Made by a program: the position numbers and the translations under genes
From: Phellopilus nigrolimitatus
Taxonomy: Eukaryota > Basidiomycota > Agaricomycetes > Hymenochaetales > Hymenochaetaceae
DNA length: 64,000 nucleotides
Assembly: GCA_021029095.1 (NCBI GenBank)
Contig: JAJOHG010000003.1
Coordinates: 434,001-498,000 of the forward strand
Direction of reading: 5' to 3'
The notes under the pieces: generated by a model
Told to the model about the DNA's origin: nothing
Database searches by the model: none
What the model saw: the letters and a program-made list of their open reading frames with translations, nothing else
Part shown: piece by piece, positions 25,912-37,968 of the stretch
Position numbering within the stretch: the stretch's first letter is position 1
How the letters are laid out: every line of letters starts with the position of its first letter

Positions 25912-26230
25912 ACGCTTGTGTTGCTTGTATTGTGTTGTTCTGCTTGCGTCTACATGCACTTTCCCTATTATGTTGCAGGGTTTTTCATGAATACATGAGC
26001 GCTATGTCTCCCTTTTTCTGATTCTATTTTCACGAGTGACAAAGTTGCGCATGTAGTGAAATGCACGAGTATCATGACAGATTCGGCACTAACCATCTTG
26101 CGTATGCGATGTAAGTATTGACCGATTTCTGACAGTCGGTGATTACATAGTAATTAGACTTTACTGACAGCCGCAGATCTCCGGTGCTACTTAAGCAGCG
26201 CAGCTGTAAACTTTTCTTGACCGATTCACC

Positions 26231-26999
26231 ATGGCCGACGTCGAGCTCCTGAAAAGCCACATGGGCGTTCACGTTGATTTCCCTAAGAAAGTGCTTGGCG
26301 CATATTTACTCGGAGACTAGATCCAGGCTGACCCCGTTTATCGCAGGGCATCGTCTTCCAGGACTTCCTCCCCATCCTCCGCTCTCCGCTCGCCTTCGAG
26401 ACCCTCCTCACTCATTTCCTCCACCACATCACCACCGTCGTTATCCCTCGTATACCTGACGATGCCCCGAGCAAGAAGATCGATGTTATTGTCGGTCTTG
26501 ACGCGCGCGGCTTCCTTATCGGCCCGCCCCTTGCCCTCCGTCTCGGGGCTGCCTTCGTCCCTGTCCGCAAGAGCGGAAAGCTTCCTGGAGAGTGCGTACA
26601 AGCGGTTTATGCTAAAGAATACGGAGAGGTGATGTCATGTCTCATTGCAAAGTCGTCAGGGTGATGCTCATCAAATTTGCAGGACGTGTTTGAGATGCAA
26701 GCGGGAAGTATTCAGCCTGGACAAGTTGTGTTGGTCGTAGACGACCTTATTGCTACCGGTACGCTCTATGCGCCGATTTGAAAGCAGTGCGCACTGATGC
26801 ATATCTCGTTCTTTAAACAGGCGGCTCGGCCAAGGCAGCCGGCGATATCGTTGCAAAGCAGGGCGGCAAAACGGTCGGATACGTCTTCGTTGTCGGACTC
26901 CCTTTTCTCAAAGGCCACGAAAAACTCGACGCGCCAGCCTATTCCATCATCCAGGCTGATGACCAGATAGACGGGGCCGCGCCCTCCGATTCTACTTAA
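26231..26999 (+). CDS. APT1: Adenine phosphoribosyltransferase
   Basis: Salvages adenine with PRPP to AMP in the cytosol. The ATG at 26231 gives MADVELLKSHMGVHVDFPKK. An intron then joins to GIVFQDFLPILRSPLAFETL, as in the family motif DFPKKGI. Next come IDVIVGLDARGFLIGPPLAL and FVPVRKSGKLPGE. After another intron, DVFEMQAGSIQPGQ is followed by the PRPP-binding loop VVLVVDDLIATGGSAKAAGD (split by an intron after ATG). The C-terminus KGHEKLDAPAYSIIQADDQ ends at 26999. Three introns; about 200 residues, slightly long because of an insert after IPRIPDDAPS. Confidence 0.93.
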
Positions 27000-27184
27000 T
27001 CTATATTTAAGTTCGCACGTTCGCGAAGCGCTAAAGGCTAGAAGCCTGTGGATGCATCCATGCCCGATTATATGCTATGTTTTGCTTGTTTTGTTCTGTG
27101 CATGCACTAAGTGCAGTTGACATAACTTACGAATATGCCCGGCGACGCGGGAAGAGCTCTGTCGGGAACGGATGACATTAGACA

Positions 27185-30100
27185 CTAAACCAGGATCCTT
27201 GTATTCAATAGGGGATGTCCATTAAGATATAGAATTTTGCCCCGGTGTTCCCCAGTACTGCGAGCACGTTTCTCGATCTCCTTTCGCACACTCTCTTCAG
27301 AAGAATGTGCTTCTGTCTTTCCAGCCTGCCCCTCTGGCTCGACAGAGACCAGAACATCCGCTGAACCGCGTGCCGTTGCTGCGTCCATGAGTTTCTCCAC
27401 TTCTTCACCAGCCGTTCGTGTAACGACAACTAGCACAGCGTGCTCCAAGGTATCGCCAGCAAACTCTTCCATCTCGGCCGCGTCGGCTGACGGGTTTAGT
27501 GGTGTGTCGGTGTCGCTTATGACCACAACGCCTGCTGCCCCCGCACGTGCCGCATGCGAGAGCTTTTCTAGAAACGTGCAAGCGCCACGGCGTACGAGTA
27601 CGACCGCGTCGACTAACATCAAGGAGTCCGCACTCAAATCGTATGGGGCACACCCTAGCTGGTTGTTCGAGTCGCGGACGAGTCGGCTTCCCATGCCCCT
27701 ACCCTCCCCCGACGCGAACGGCGTTTCCACGGATGCGTCGCCACCAAAAGATGCCGAAAATGCTATAGTAGATAACTCAGCGTTGGTCTCGCCGGGGTGG
27801 ACCTGCAAGACAAGGTCGGCATGGGATATAGAAAAGCGCAGCGGGACGTCGCGGGCTCGGGACAGTGGGAAGCCATCCTCGGAAACTTCAGTAGGGCTGT
27901 CGTTTTTCACAGAAACGAGGAATAACTCAGAGTCATTGATATATACTGTCTGGCCTCGTCGGACGGGGTACTGAGCCACTTTGGGGGTATCCATTATATA
28001 TCGCACGTTGAGACTTGAACGAAGGAGCTCACTCACATTTAACAATATCATACCCCTTTCCGTCCAATCGGCTGACTATATGAGTCCTAATACCGCTGAC
28101 ATTCTGGAGCACGAAACCGTCGCCGACTTCATATAATTTGTGAAGACTAGGACTGAGGTCCTCGAGAGCAGGTTTGCCGTTCGCCGACAAAATAAAGTCG
28201 TATGACTACTCATGTAACGCATTACTATTGAAACTTTTTCAACACAAACCGATATTGGCGGGCACGTACGTAAAGATCTGCGGTAGGGATATCGCAGTAA
28301 CCGTTTGGCGACCACCAGCTCTCGTCTGCGTCGGTCGAAGCGGCTCCAACCAATGCCCTTGCGTAGTCGATATCTGGACGATAGCGGATGCCAGTGACGA
28401 GTCCAACATTTTCATCGTCGTACTCATCGACGCCTACGCGTATCGGTTGATATATTGGACATTGCAGATTTTCTACGCGCCGTAACTTCCTGCGTACAGG
28501 AGACAGAGGCTTCAAGTGCTTGGATCCGAGCGTCAATATATGACCCTCCGTCGTGAAAACAAAATTTGAATCGTCCTTGTGTAGCGGATTTGACTCGTCG
28601 AAAAGAAGGTACAGGTACTGACAAAACGTGTCATTGGGAGTCTCATATTCAAAGGGTAAAAATAACATACCTTCAATGTCTCTGAAAGTACGAAGGACTC
28701 CATCCTATCATCTCGTTTATTCGTTTTCAAATCGGATATTCCTGTCAGACCGCACTCGACCTTTGCGCGCAGAATCAAGTCGTACAATATACGCTCGCCA
28801 ACGTCGAGATAGAATGAGTCCCGAGTTGCCTTGAATCCTCACGTTAATAAACAGGAAAGCTCCGATGTCACAACTCACCCTGTACAAGTAGTACGTCGAT
28901 TCCACAAACTCTAAGATTCCGTTTAAGCCACGACAATGCCACGACGAAGGGAAAAAACAACCAACCTGGTCTCAAGGGGTACTGCGCTGCAACCGCTTGC
29001 ATATAATTGATGTCCCATACTTCAGGTAATCCGGAGTTCCGTTTCCAAAGATTCCAAACTTGTAGTGGTATAAGCATCGCGGAGCCTCAAGTAAAGGCAT
29101 TCCTACATATCAAATGTGACTTGATGGCATTTTCCACGTCACCTGCTAGTACTTGCAGTCCGGGCCAGAAGGCAGACAAGGAGTCGATCGTATTATAAAC
29201 GGCAGCGCCTGAATGAATATTGACTGGCCTGAACTACTGAGTGTGCGGTCAGATATACGCATAATTCGTTGAGATAAATAGAACCAAACCCAGAAACCAT
29301 CTGCTCCCCTCGAGTACCGCATAATCGCCGCATAGGCCTCATGCCACACGTCTAGAAACTCTACTTCGCCACTCATGATGAACCACTTTATCGAATATTC
29401 ATAGAACGAGTCAATACCCGCTGAACATGTAGAAATTTAAGTCATGAGAATAAAATATATACAATACGTTAACAACAGACTGAAACGTATTGGTACAGTG
29501 ACGGCGTACCTCCAATACCAGTCACTTCTGGCATAAGCCATTTCTGTCATCAAAATCGTCAGTATAAGGTGGCGACAAAAGCGCGATTAACATGCCCCAG
29601 TCCAAGTGTTAATCGTATTTCCGACAAGTCCGATATCTGACTTCCGGTTCCATAACGCGAAAAAAGCTTTATATGCGGCTTTCTCAAAGCGATCGTCCCC
29701 AGTGAGTCTGCTAAGGGTTCCAAATTCAAGGATGAGAGAACCAGCTCCAGCGGTACCTAATTAGACAGTCAGAAGATTAACATAACTCGAGCTGCGCTGA
29801 CAAACAGGTATCACGAGACTCTCCGTGAGGTACTCCGTGTTTAAGGTTAAGCTGGGCAATTTATTCGTCAAAGATTGTCCTAAGGTACAAACTTGAAAAT
29901 CAATCACCCTTGCATACGGAATCCCACTTGGCGTCCCAAAAGCCGGCAACAGCCTCTTGCCCAAATCATGCGCCATCGTCAATAGTTCTCCTCGATACCA
30001 TGGCTGAGTGGAGAGAATGTTGAGCATATAAATCACACGTCTGTAGCGAGTGGGAGTCTTCTCACCAAATAGAATTGAGTGCTTGAATCTGAAGAAAAAA

Positions 30101-30668
30101 TATGTGCAGACAAGAGTCCACCCAAAACGCGTATAGTTGTCTCGAATACTTGAGGTTTCGTGTTGACATCGAATGAAACCCAGTCAATTACATTCCTAAC
30201 AGCACGTTCGAAACCCGCTCTGTCTTCGAGAACGACAAACGTGTCCAGAACATCAATTAACGTGAGCGAGAAATTGCCAGACACATCATTATTTGCGAAG
30301 TTGTGGCTGGATAATCGTTTAGAACAATGTTTATAAGAGGACACTATGGCGTACGGATTAATCCAGTCTGGTCCCCTTCCGGTGCACGACAAGGGCATTA
30401 GCTCATCCAAGGGGAATGCTATAAACATTGTTATGAGTAATAGGCCACCTATAAACAAAATGCACGCCAACACACCATGTTTCATGTAGCTGTCGAAACC
30501 ATGATTCCAGAGATCCCTTGTCTTCTCCCTGGCATCCAGTTTCCGTCGAGAGGGCCAGCTCTTCGCGTGTGCATAGATGACCGTGTTTGATGAGGGAAGC
30601 CAGCTAGTGTCGAACCCTATAAGCACAATGGCGAGAGCAGCTTGACGCCATGCCCGTTGCCAGCGCAT
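27185..30668 (-). CDS. MNL1: ER degradation-enhancing alpha-mannosidase (Htm1/Mnl1/EDEM, GH47 with PA domain)
   Basis: GH47 enzyme of the ER lumen that trims mannose on misfolded glycoproteins and marks them for ERAD. The ATG at 30668 gives a hydrophobic N-terminus ([16 protein letters not shown]), likely a signal peptide or anchor. GH47 landmarks follow over many exons: [114 protein letters not shown] and [17 protein letters not shown], the TEGH calcium-binding motif. The C-terminal exon holds a protease-associated (PA) domain ([31 protein letters not shown]). This architecture fits Htm1/EDEM3 rather than ER mannosidase I. About fifteen introns. Confidence 0.9.
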
Positions 30669-30839
30669 AGGAGGACGGTGGAGGAGAGCAAGTCAGAGGC
30701 TGAGGGAGACGCGACGTGGAAGCTGACACGGCGCCGATCGCTGCAACAGCCACCGCACGCGATGCATTCGGTAAGCTGTACCTCCTCTCTCTTCTGAGTG
30801 CATTTTTTCAAGCAACAGTAGCACTCTATTCAGTCAGCA

Positions 30840-32126
30840 ATGTCCGCAATAGACGTGTCAAGCAAACTTGGGGAATACATGCTTAAGGGCTGGGTGCTTG
30901 CTTTATGCCGCTCTGATTTCACCCGGACGTTGCATACTGACTGGTGACGATACTAAGGTCTTGACCGACGAAATCTGCCCAAATGAAGGCTGTCCTGTTC
31001 CTCTAATGCGGTCGCCGAAGAGTTATACTCCATCCTGCATGTTCTGCGCCAACTGCGATGGGGATCCCCAAAGTAAGTCCTAGGTGTTTATCCCGACAGT
31101 TTCACTCTTGACATCGATGCCAGACAAGCACGCCATTTCTTCAGGCTCTCGTCCCGCGCTGCTGCGACATCCTTCTCCGAGCATCACGCAAAGTTCCAGC
31201 ACTCACTCTAGATCATCCACGCCACCGACTGATATCTCAAGTGTACTGAGCTCGCCGACGTTCGCACTCCCTGTTGACACCGCTGAAACCATCCGTCGAC
31301 GCCAGCAGTCCGATGCTGCCTCGGCCGAAATTGGGAGGCGTCTCTTAAGAGGCTGGGCTATGCTTGCAGACGAATGCCCTAATGTACGTTGCTATGGCGT
31401 GCCTTTAGTTAGGCCTCCACTTGTTGGCGGGAAGGATCCTAGGAAGGTGTGTGCCGGCTTGATTGATTTTTTATCAAATACCTATTTAAGTATTTCAAAG
31501 GAATGCGTGGCTTGTGGTACGGTCTACATAGACGAAAAGGACGTCAGGGGGTGGGAGCGTCTAGTGGCCGTCGGTCCACCAGAACCTCTTGTCTCTCCCG
31601 CAGGCGCTGGACATAATAATGCTGAGGTTCCGATTGTCGACCCACTTGATGCTTATCCGTCCTCCTCACAAGCAAAGGGAAAGGCAAAAGCTGTTAAATC
31701 TAGTTCTGTATGTCTCTCGCCGCAATAGATTGTAGGATCAACTGACTTGGCTGATAGATGGGCGTCGAATCTGTCATGATGGCTTCAGAACCTACGCATA
31801 AGGACGGTGGAAACTCTGTAAGCTATGTCACTTCTGTCCGGTGTTAAGTAGATCTAACCATCTACTAATAGTCGCGTGCAAGCGTAAGATTAATCATTAG
31901 AATGCCGAATGATAAACTAACTCAGTATGTACAGGCTCTAAGAGCAACCACCACAGCACTGGAACTTGCTCTGCATTCTCTGTCCCAAAGGTTGACGTCT
32001 CTATCAAGCTCCCTTACTGCAATCGATCCGGGTGCAATAGCACACACAGCTGATGCTATCGGCAAAATTCTTCAAACCCTCGCTCAAGTCGAGAAGCTGC
32101 GTGGCGATAGACTGGAACAAACCTAG
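30840..32126 (+). CDS. ZNRD2 / p27 autoantigen-type zinc-binding protein
   Basis: Family known in animals as Sjogren syndrome/scleroderma autoantigen 1 (ZNRD2); cellular role in fungi unclear. The ATG at 30840 gives MSAIDVSSKLGEYMLKGW, then after an intron VLTDEICPNEGCPVPLMRSP and SYTPSCMFCANCDGD, a four-cysteine zinc module. A Ser/Pro linker follows, then a second related module: IGRRLLRGWAMLADECPNVR, CYGVPLVRPP and ISKECVACGTVY. The tail is Lys/Ser-rich and ends in a heptad-like helix (LTQYVQALRATTTALELALH, IGKILQTLAQVEKLRGDRLE) with the stop at 32126. Four introns. It is divergent from MNL1, with 171 bp between starts. Confidence 0.8.
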
Positions 32127-32634
32127 CGAATACGAGGCGTGCTTTCCATTGGACTCTAAACAGGTCTTTACTCTAATAGTGTCTATATCTAGAATATGAG
32201 GGAGTTGGAGGAAATGAGCGTTGCTTTGCTCATCAATCTTTACGGTTTTCGAAGTCGATCAATTGAGTTTTGTTTTAGTACTAGCTTCTGTAGCTTCTGC
32301 AGGCATTTGCCGTGATGCTTCTCAATTGAATGTTAATCACTTCCGGACAGGAAACGTCAGCACATTTCACGGGCGCGCAGTCCACGTTTCCTCGCACGTT
32401 TTCTTCGAAAGGAAAACATGCTTTCCGTCAGTTCTTCATATAAGACCTCGCATCAACCATGAGTGAGGTCTCTAGGAAAACCTCATCTTCCCTTGTCTCA
32501 TTTATCGATCCTCCCCGCATCTTCTTTCTCTGCGTTAAGCAAAGACTGGTTTCTTTAAACTCTACCCTTGAGAATATTCCTCAAATCTTTCAGCTGGACT
32601 GATCCTGCAATCTGAAGTTCGGAGTAAAGTAACT
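32127..32634. other. Intergenic, pyrimidine-rich upstream region
   Basis: About 500 bp between two plus-strand genes. The second half is C/T-rich with cytosine/thymine tracts typical of fungal promoters near the next start. No supported gene. Confidence 0.45.
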
Positions 32635-34893
32635 ATGCTCTCGGGAAAAGTGCGTCGTTTTTCAGCTCTACAATGTAGCAGGAATCAATCTTGTTCTTTG
32701 ATCAGGTTCCTAAGTTTGTACGTGTCGCGCTCGCTTTGCATTAAGATATTTTCGATCGGTTGATGGTCATTGAACAGTTTTCCCGGAAGAATTCCAATCG
32801 CAAGCGACCATCTGTATCGGATTCTGTGGCTTCAAGTTCCATAACTTCAGGCTCAGTCCGCGATGATGGCGGGGGAATGCCTGTGTACAGGCAACCGCTA
32901 AGCCCCGTCTCAGAGCGCTCTTTTTCACTCGCGAGCGAAGCGCCACGACCTGTTCCTCCTCCTCAGCACTTCCATGATCATGACGAGCAATTTGGATACG
33001 ATCCTGATGAGCTCGACGAGCCTCACAGCCGGTTGTATGAGACATTTCCCGCTTCGGATGACGGAAGACACGCGACCCCGCTACCGGTGCCTTTGGTTGT
33101 CCGACACGACGATGATGACGAGCTCGAACATACACCTATCCATCATTATCCCGAGCCGATTCTACACCACGGTGATCATAATCCGGAAGATTATAACTAC
33201 GAGTTAGCCAGTGCTCATTCAGAGCACGCTAGACGCGAACCTGTGAGGATCGCGGCTTCTGATCACTCTCATTCGAGTGGCAGAGGTCAAAGGGTGACAT
33301 TTATCGGCGACCTGAGACATCCAGAACATGGAAGCCCGTCTCTTCGCAGAAGACGCAGCCCGAGTTTGCAAGATTTAGGCTCTGACGGACATTCGCATGA
33401 CCGCGTAGGCGGGTCTCTTCTCAGGACACCCAGTACGAGCGCGCGAGAATTTGGTTCCGGCGATCGCCTCAATCGAAGTGCAACTTTCCATGGAAGACCT
33501 AGCGACAGCTTACTTGACTTCGGCTCCAGTGGTCGTTTGCGTCCGCCGTACTCCTCTTCAGTGAGCTATCTCTGTTCTTGCTTTTGGAGGAGACTTCCTT
33601 ACGATTCTCATTGTTATCTCTTTCTCTGTGATTTTTATAGTCAGTGTCTGGAAGACGTGGCCGTGCTCATGCACATCAGGAGTCAGCGTCCCGCTCACCC
33701 CGCTATGAGCTGCAGCTTCCATACATGATTTTTGCCGATTTTGGAGAGGGACTTGAAGTTCGTCTGACTCATATGGGTCAGCACACGACTAATTAAAATT
33801 CAAATAGATTGGGAACGAAGTTGATGGCTTCATGCCTTATGAGGAGTACCTCTCTACTTCACATTTACGTGTACCTAAGGAAAGCATGTACTTCATCATC
33901 CCTGGGAACACGCCTGTCATTTTTCATGACGAGGATGGACGAGAACTTTATAGGTATGTTGCATTTGAAGGCGGAGTAACTCGAATGCTTATAAGCTTTG
34001 GGTGTTGAAGGATTGACGCTCAGAAATACAACACACCGACTTTGCGTCGCCGCAAATATATAATCCAAGATGAATTTGGTAATGAGCTATACAGGTGCGT
34101 TTATCTATCGTACTTCGTATGTCGAGCTTGGCTCATTATCCGCTCGAGCAAATAGGATTGGGAATTTCGGGGACCGTACTCGTAACGATTTTCTGTCAAG
34201 CCCTTCTGGCGGTTCTTCTGGCTCCGGCTCCCATTCTTCACGATCTAAACCACCTCGAGTGATATACCTCAATCCCGATAACGGAAGGCAAGCTCAGAAC
34301 AGGCTGCGTTGAGCGTCTGTTGCATATAACATTAAACCCTAACCTGTTGTTCTGTATCAATGCCATTGTAGTGTTTCTTCTCGGCCCAAATATAATCGAA
34401 GTGCAAGGTCTCGTTATACGGATTTATCCTCGAGGACATCGTCTGACGGAGGGCGAACTGTGTCTTCAAGTTCTTCTGCTCCTGACATTCTTGTGGTGGA
34501 TGAGGACGGGCAGCGAATCTATGAGTGAGTCGTTGCAAGCAAATCTGTCGTATCAGCATATTCATATTCAATCTCCTGCGTATCCTGTTCCATACATAGC
34601 TCTAGGGACCTGGGCAAAAAATACCACCCTTCTCTCCCGCGTTCTCGATTCGCTTCAAAATTGAGAAACCATGACCATGCTGATCGCCCTAACTACGCAT
34701 TCGTCGATGAGTTTGGGCGACCTGTCGACAAGTACGTCCTAAATGAAAGGTCTTAATAATCCTCATCTAACAAGCTGTCCCCTTCTCCAGAGAGACAGAC
34801 TATCCCAGAATCGTTCGAAGTGCTTCGTCCAGCGGAAGCACCGACGACTCTTACGAGCACTTGCCCCGACGATCCCAGATAATTTATGCCTGA
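32635..34893 (+). CDS. Unknown disordered protein with repeated DE(D/F)G-x-E-L-Y motif at exon ends
   Basis: Not recognised. The ATG at 32635 gives MLSGKVPKF, and a phase-0 intron leads to FSRKNSNRKRPSVSDSVASS. A large exon rich in His, Ser, Asp and Arg follows (HDHDEQFGYDPDELDEPHSR, SPSLRRRRSPSLQDLG type). The 3' half is six or so small exons. Repeated short motifs close successive exons: VIFHDEDGRELYR, YIIQDEFGNELYR, VIYLNPDNG, ILVVDEDGQRIYD and YAFVDEFGRPVDK. All of these exons begin and end in phase 2. One intron (starting after 34288) needs a GC-AG donor, AG/GCAAGC, to keep the frame. The last exon ends PRRSQIIYA with the stop at 34891-34893. No signal peptide, membrane segment or catalytic motif seen. 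Confidence 0.6.
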
Positions 34894-35093
34894 ATACCCA
34901 CAGTCCCATCATAGAGTTTCTGACCGGCGATTCTTTTTCTTTGCATTCATTTTCGCTTATGTAGGCTCTATGTTCTATCATCGCAATTATTTATATACCT
35001 GGACACACATACTATGTACTTTCAATATGATGCGGATCGTTGACCGATTTATCGCAATTATAGCTGGTATACGGAGTGATTCGTAGTGTCGTA

Positions 35094-36311
35094 TTATTTC
35101 CTTCTCTTCGTAGCTCGACCTGCCTTTCTTCCAAAGCTTTCCCCTTCTTGTATCTTGGCGATATCATCCCTACCGAGTTTCAATATGCCACCAGAGAATT
35201 TGCCTATTCCCGGCTTTAGACCTCGCTCTCTCTTCCTTCGATCTGGCTGTCCGTCCGACGATGCTTCGAAGATATGTTTGATGCTGTGGTGATAGTTGCC
35301 CAGATTCTTCGCCTATCGCTAAAGTCAGTACGTTCCGAAGAAAATCTCTACTGCTTGACATACCTCCTCCAGCGCCTTGCCTTTCTTCTCCTCGACCTTC
35401 CGCTCCAGCCCCATTCTGACATTCTTGCTCGCTTTCTTGCGCTCCTCTTGGCGCACGGACGACTCGCCTTTTCCGAGTTTTGCGCCAGCGGCAAGCTCAA
35501 GCACACGGCCCTCTAGTGCCTTTCTTCGTTGTGCTGGTGTCATATCGAGATCGGAGTTAAGGGATCCAGAGAGAAGTTGTGTATGGACAAGTTTGTGAAG
35601 AAGCGCATCGTTCTGAAGATTCGTCCTGATGATTCCTTTAAGTTAGAACCATCAAATCTGCAACAGCTATGGACGTCCTATACCTCTCTTCCTCATAGGT
35701 GTCATCTTCATCGGACACTCCTTTCGAGTCCCCTGTAACAGCTACGTCTTCCTTTAATTTGGACACTTTTGAAGACTAGACATGTTCAGTAGTTTTTTTG
35801 TCAAGTATTACATAGGTCTCACCATAAACAATTTAGCTTGAACTTTTGACATCTGTGGACGCGCAGGATTTGATACTGCAGAGAAAACAACTACTTCAGG
35901 CTGCTTTCTGGGTGGATAGTCGCTTCGGAAATCGTCATCGTCAACTAGCAGAAAGCTTCAGCTGATCGATGTAGTAACAACATAATTTGACCAAGAGCAC
36001 TTACTGACTTCTTCGTTACCACTGTCCGAGTCCATCTCGTCGAAACGGTCGTCTCCTGAGCTGTTCCCGTTGGAAGATGAGCTAGATGACAGGGCAAAAC
36101 CGTGCCATTCATCTTCACCAGCCTCATCATCACTTCCTTCCTTGTGGACAGACTTCTCTAGTTCATGTTCGCGTTCGATTTTTCTTCGCTTTCTTTTCGA
36201 CTGAGTAGTTGTCTCAGGCGTCGAGCTGAAGGAGGACAGGAAGTCTTGCCCATGTGTCTGTAACGCAGCATATAAAGCAGCATGGTCTGGGTTTTGGGGG
36301 GCTTTAGACAT
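35094..36311 (-). CDS. FAF1: FAF1-type ribosome biogenesis protein (DUF4602)
   Basis: Faf1 (animal C1orf131) assists 18S rRNA maturation and small-subunit assembly in the nucleolus. The start at 36311 gives MSKAPQNPDHAALYAALQTH, a basic patch TQSKRKRRKIEREHEL and an acidic/Ser tract (SSSSSSNGNSSGDDRFDEMD). Introns then lead to PEVVVFSAVSNPARPQMSKV, DALLHKLVHTQLLSG, LDMTPAQRRKALEGRVLELA and KKASKNVRMGLERKVEEKKG. The final exon carries the conserved ending RKRERGLKPGIGKFSGGILK, LGRDDIAKIQ and basic residues, with the stop at 35094. The GIGKF-GG-LKL motif is the family hallmark. About 300 residues, five introns. Confidence 0.8.
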
Positions 36312-36435
36312 CTTTCTGCAGGGAAGAGATGGTTCGATTGGTAGGAGGGATTGTAGTCCGTTGTCGACTTGTTAAGCAGAACTTGGCTTCACGGACGCAC
36401 GAACTTCAAAAAAATAGCACCGCCACCGCAGCGTC

Positions 36436-37760
36436 ATGTCACTTAACAATCCTGGCCTTCCTCTCTTCACGTCTCTGACTCTACTCGACTATTTGAATCA
36501 TATCAACTCAACAATGCTGGCAGCACTTGGAAAAGTAAATCGGGGCTCAGCGCTATCGAAAGCTTACAGGTTTATGTCGACAAATATTCAATTCCCTGCA
36601 GCATCCGGTTCCCATCCTGTCGTCGATCCTCAGCATACTACTGCAAACACAGATCAACCCTCGTTTATCAACCACTTTCAAACTGAGCAGGATGCTAGCT
36701 CCCAGCTAGCACCGGTCGTCTCTGCTTCCCCTCCATCTCCACCTCCGAGCGAATCCAATGCGCATCCTTACGCGGGAGCGAAGGACTATGCAGGGAACCA
36801 AGGGCAAGCGAAGGCTTCTGCTGCCCAGTCAAATCTCCCCGCTCTTCCAGACGTCAGGCCTTCTGAAACTTCACCTCTGCATACCTATGCGACGCCTCCC
36901 TTTGACACACATCACTTCTTCGCCGAGCTCGAGAAGACATTTCCCACTCCAACTGCGCGGAGTCTAATGCGCGCAACGCGTGCGCTACTGGTGAATCGGA
37001 TAGGGAAAGTACGGAGGGATGCATTGACTACGAAGGACCTTGAAAACGTGTGTATGCATTGACCTTTCAAAATTATTGTAGTTGACAAATAAGAATATAT
37101 GCCTTCGTACGCTCTCCTACGATTCTAGCAAGCCTACCTCTTCCGTGCTGCGTTGTCAGAGGCGAGAAATGAAATTACCCTGCGACAACGCCACGATTCT
37201 GCTACTTTACGCACAGGATTGGCAGCTCTTCGAAGAGAAATCGATGCTTTGGACATCAAAATGAAGTCAGACATTACGAACTTGAAGCACGAGTGAGACG
37301 ACCCCAGACAAACCGCTACCAGTTACTCATTCGTGTCATCTTCTTCAGGTTGCAGTTCGATGTTGACAACCGCAAGACGGAATCTAAGACGGACCTCAAA
37401 CAAATGGACATCGCTATCGAGGTAAGCAGCCTGTCTGTTTGTCATCAAACGTCTCACCATGATTTGATTTGTAGGAAGTCTTGAATAAAGCCATCGTGTC
37501 AATAGGGGACATGCGAGCAACGACAGAAGAGATGAAATGGGAGAACATGCGGAGAGCAGTTTGTAAGCGCTATTCTAACTTCCAATCTTTCTTTTAGCTG
37601 ATTCAGTCTTCATGATACAGTGGCTTTAGGCGCGTTTGCAGTCAGCATAGTTATCGTCTTCGAGTTCAGCCACGCATCTACCCCTAAGCCGGGTGCTCCT
37701 TTACAAGGAGAGACTAAGCAAACCGGTTTGTTTGATGGCCTGGAGCAACAGATGACTTAG
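36436..37760 (+). CDS. DUF1640 mitochondrial coiled-coil protein (MCUR1/Fmp32-like)
   Basis: DUF1640 proteins sit in the mitochondrial inner membrane; the animal members regulate the calcium uniporter or complex IV assembly, and yeast Fmp32 is related. The N-terminus is basic and hydroxylated ([20 protein letters not shown] from the ATG at 36511), which looks like a presequence; an upstream in-frame ATG at 36436 also exists. A Pro/Ser linker precedes the core [20 protein letters not shown] and [20 protein letters not shown]. Then come [40 protein letters not shown] and a long coiled coil ([20 protein letters not shown]). One membrane segment lies near the C-terminus ([19 protein letters not shown]). 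Five introns; stop at 37758-37760. Confidence 0.8.
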
Positions 37761-37968
37761 TACATCCATTTTACCCGCTCCTTTAATAATGCCCGACAAC
37801 ATATACCATTGGATTGATGGGACTTGAGGAAAAATAACAACAATTGTAATTGTACACCAGGACGATCACTGACTAACATATAACATACATATAGACACCT
37901 TAGTAGCTTGTGAGCCGCATGTTAATCATGATCATACATATCTTGCCTACCGCTTCGTACAGTGCATC

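Noticed and set aside
27237..27974. A 245-codon Ser/Thr/Ala-rich plus-strand frame
   Set aside because: Antisense to the PA-domain exon of MNL1, whose reading is supported by the domain motif.
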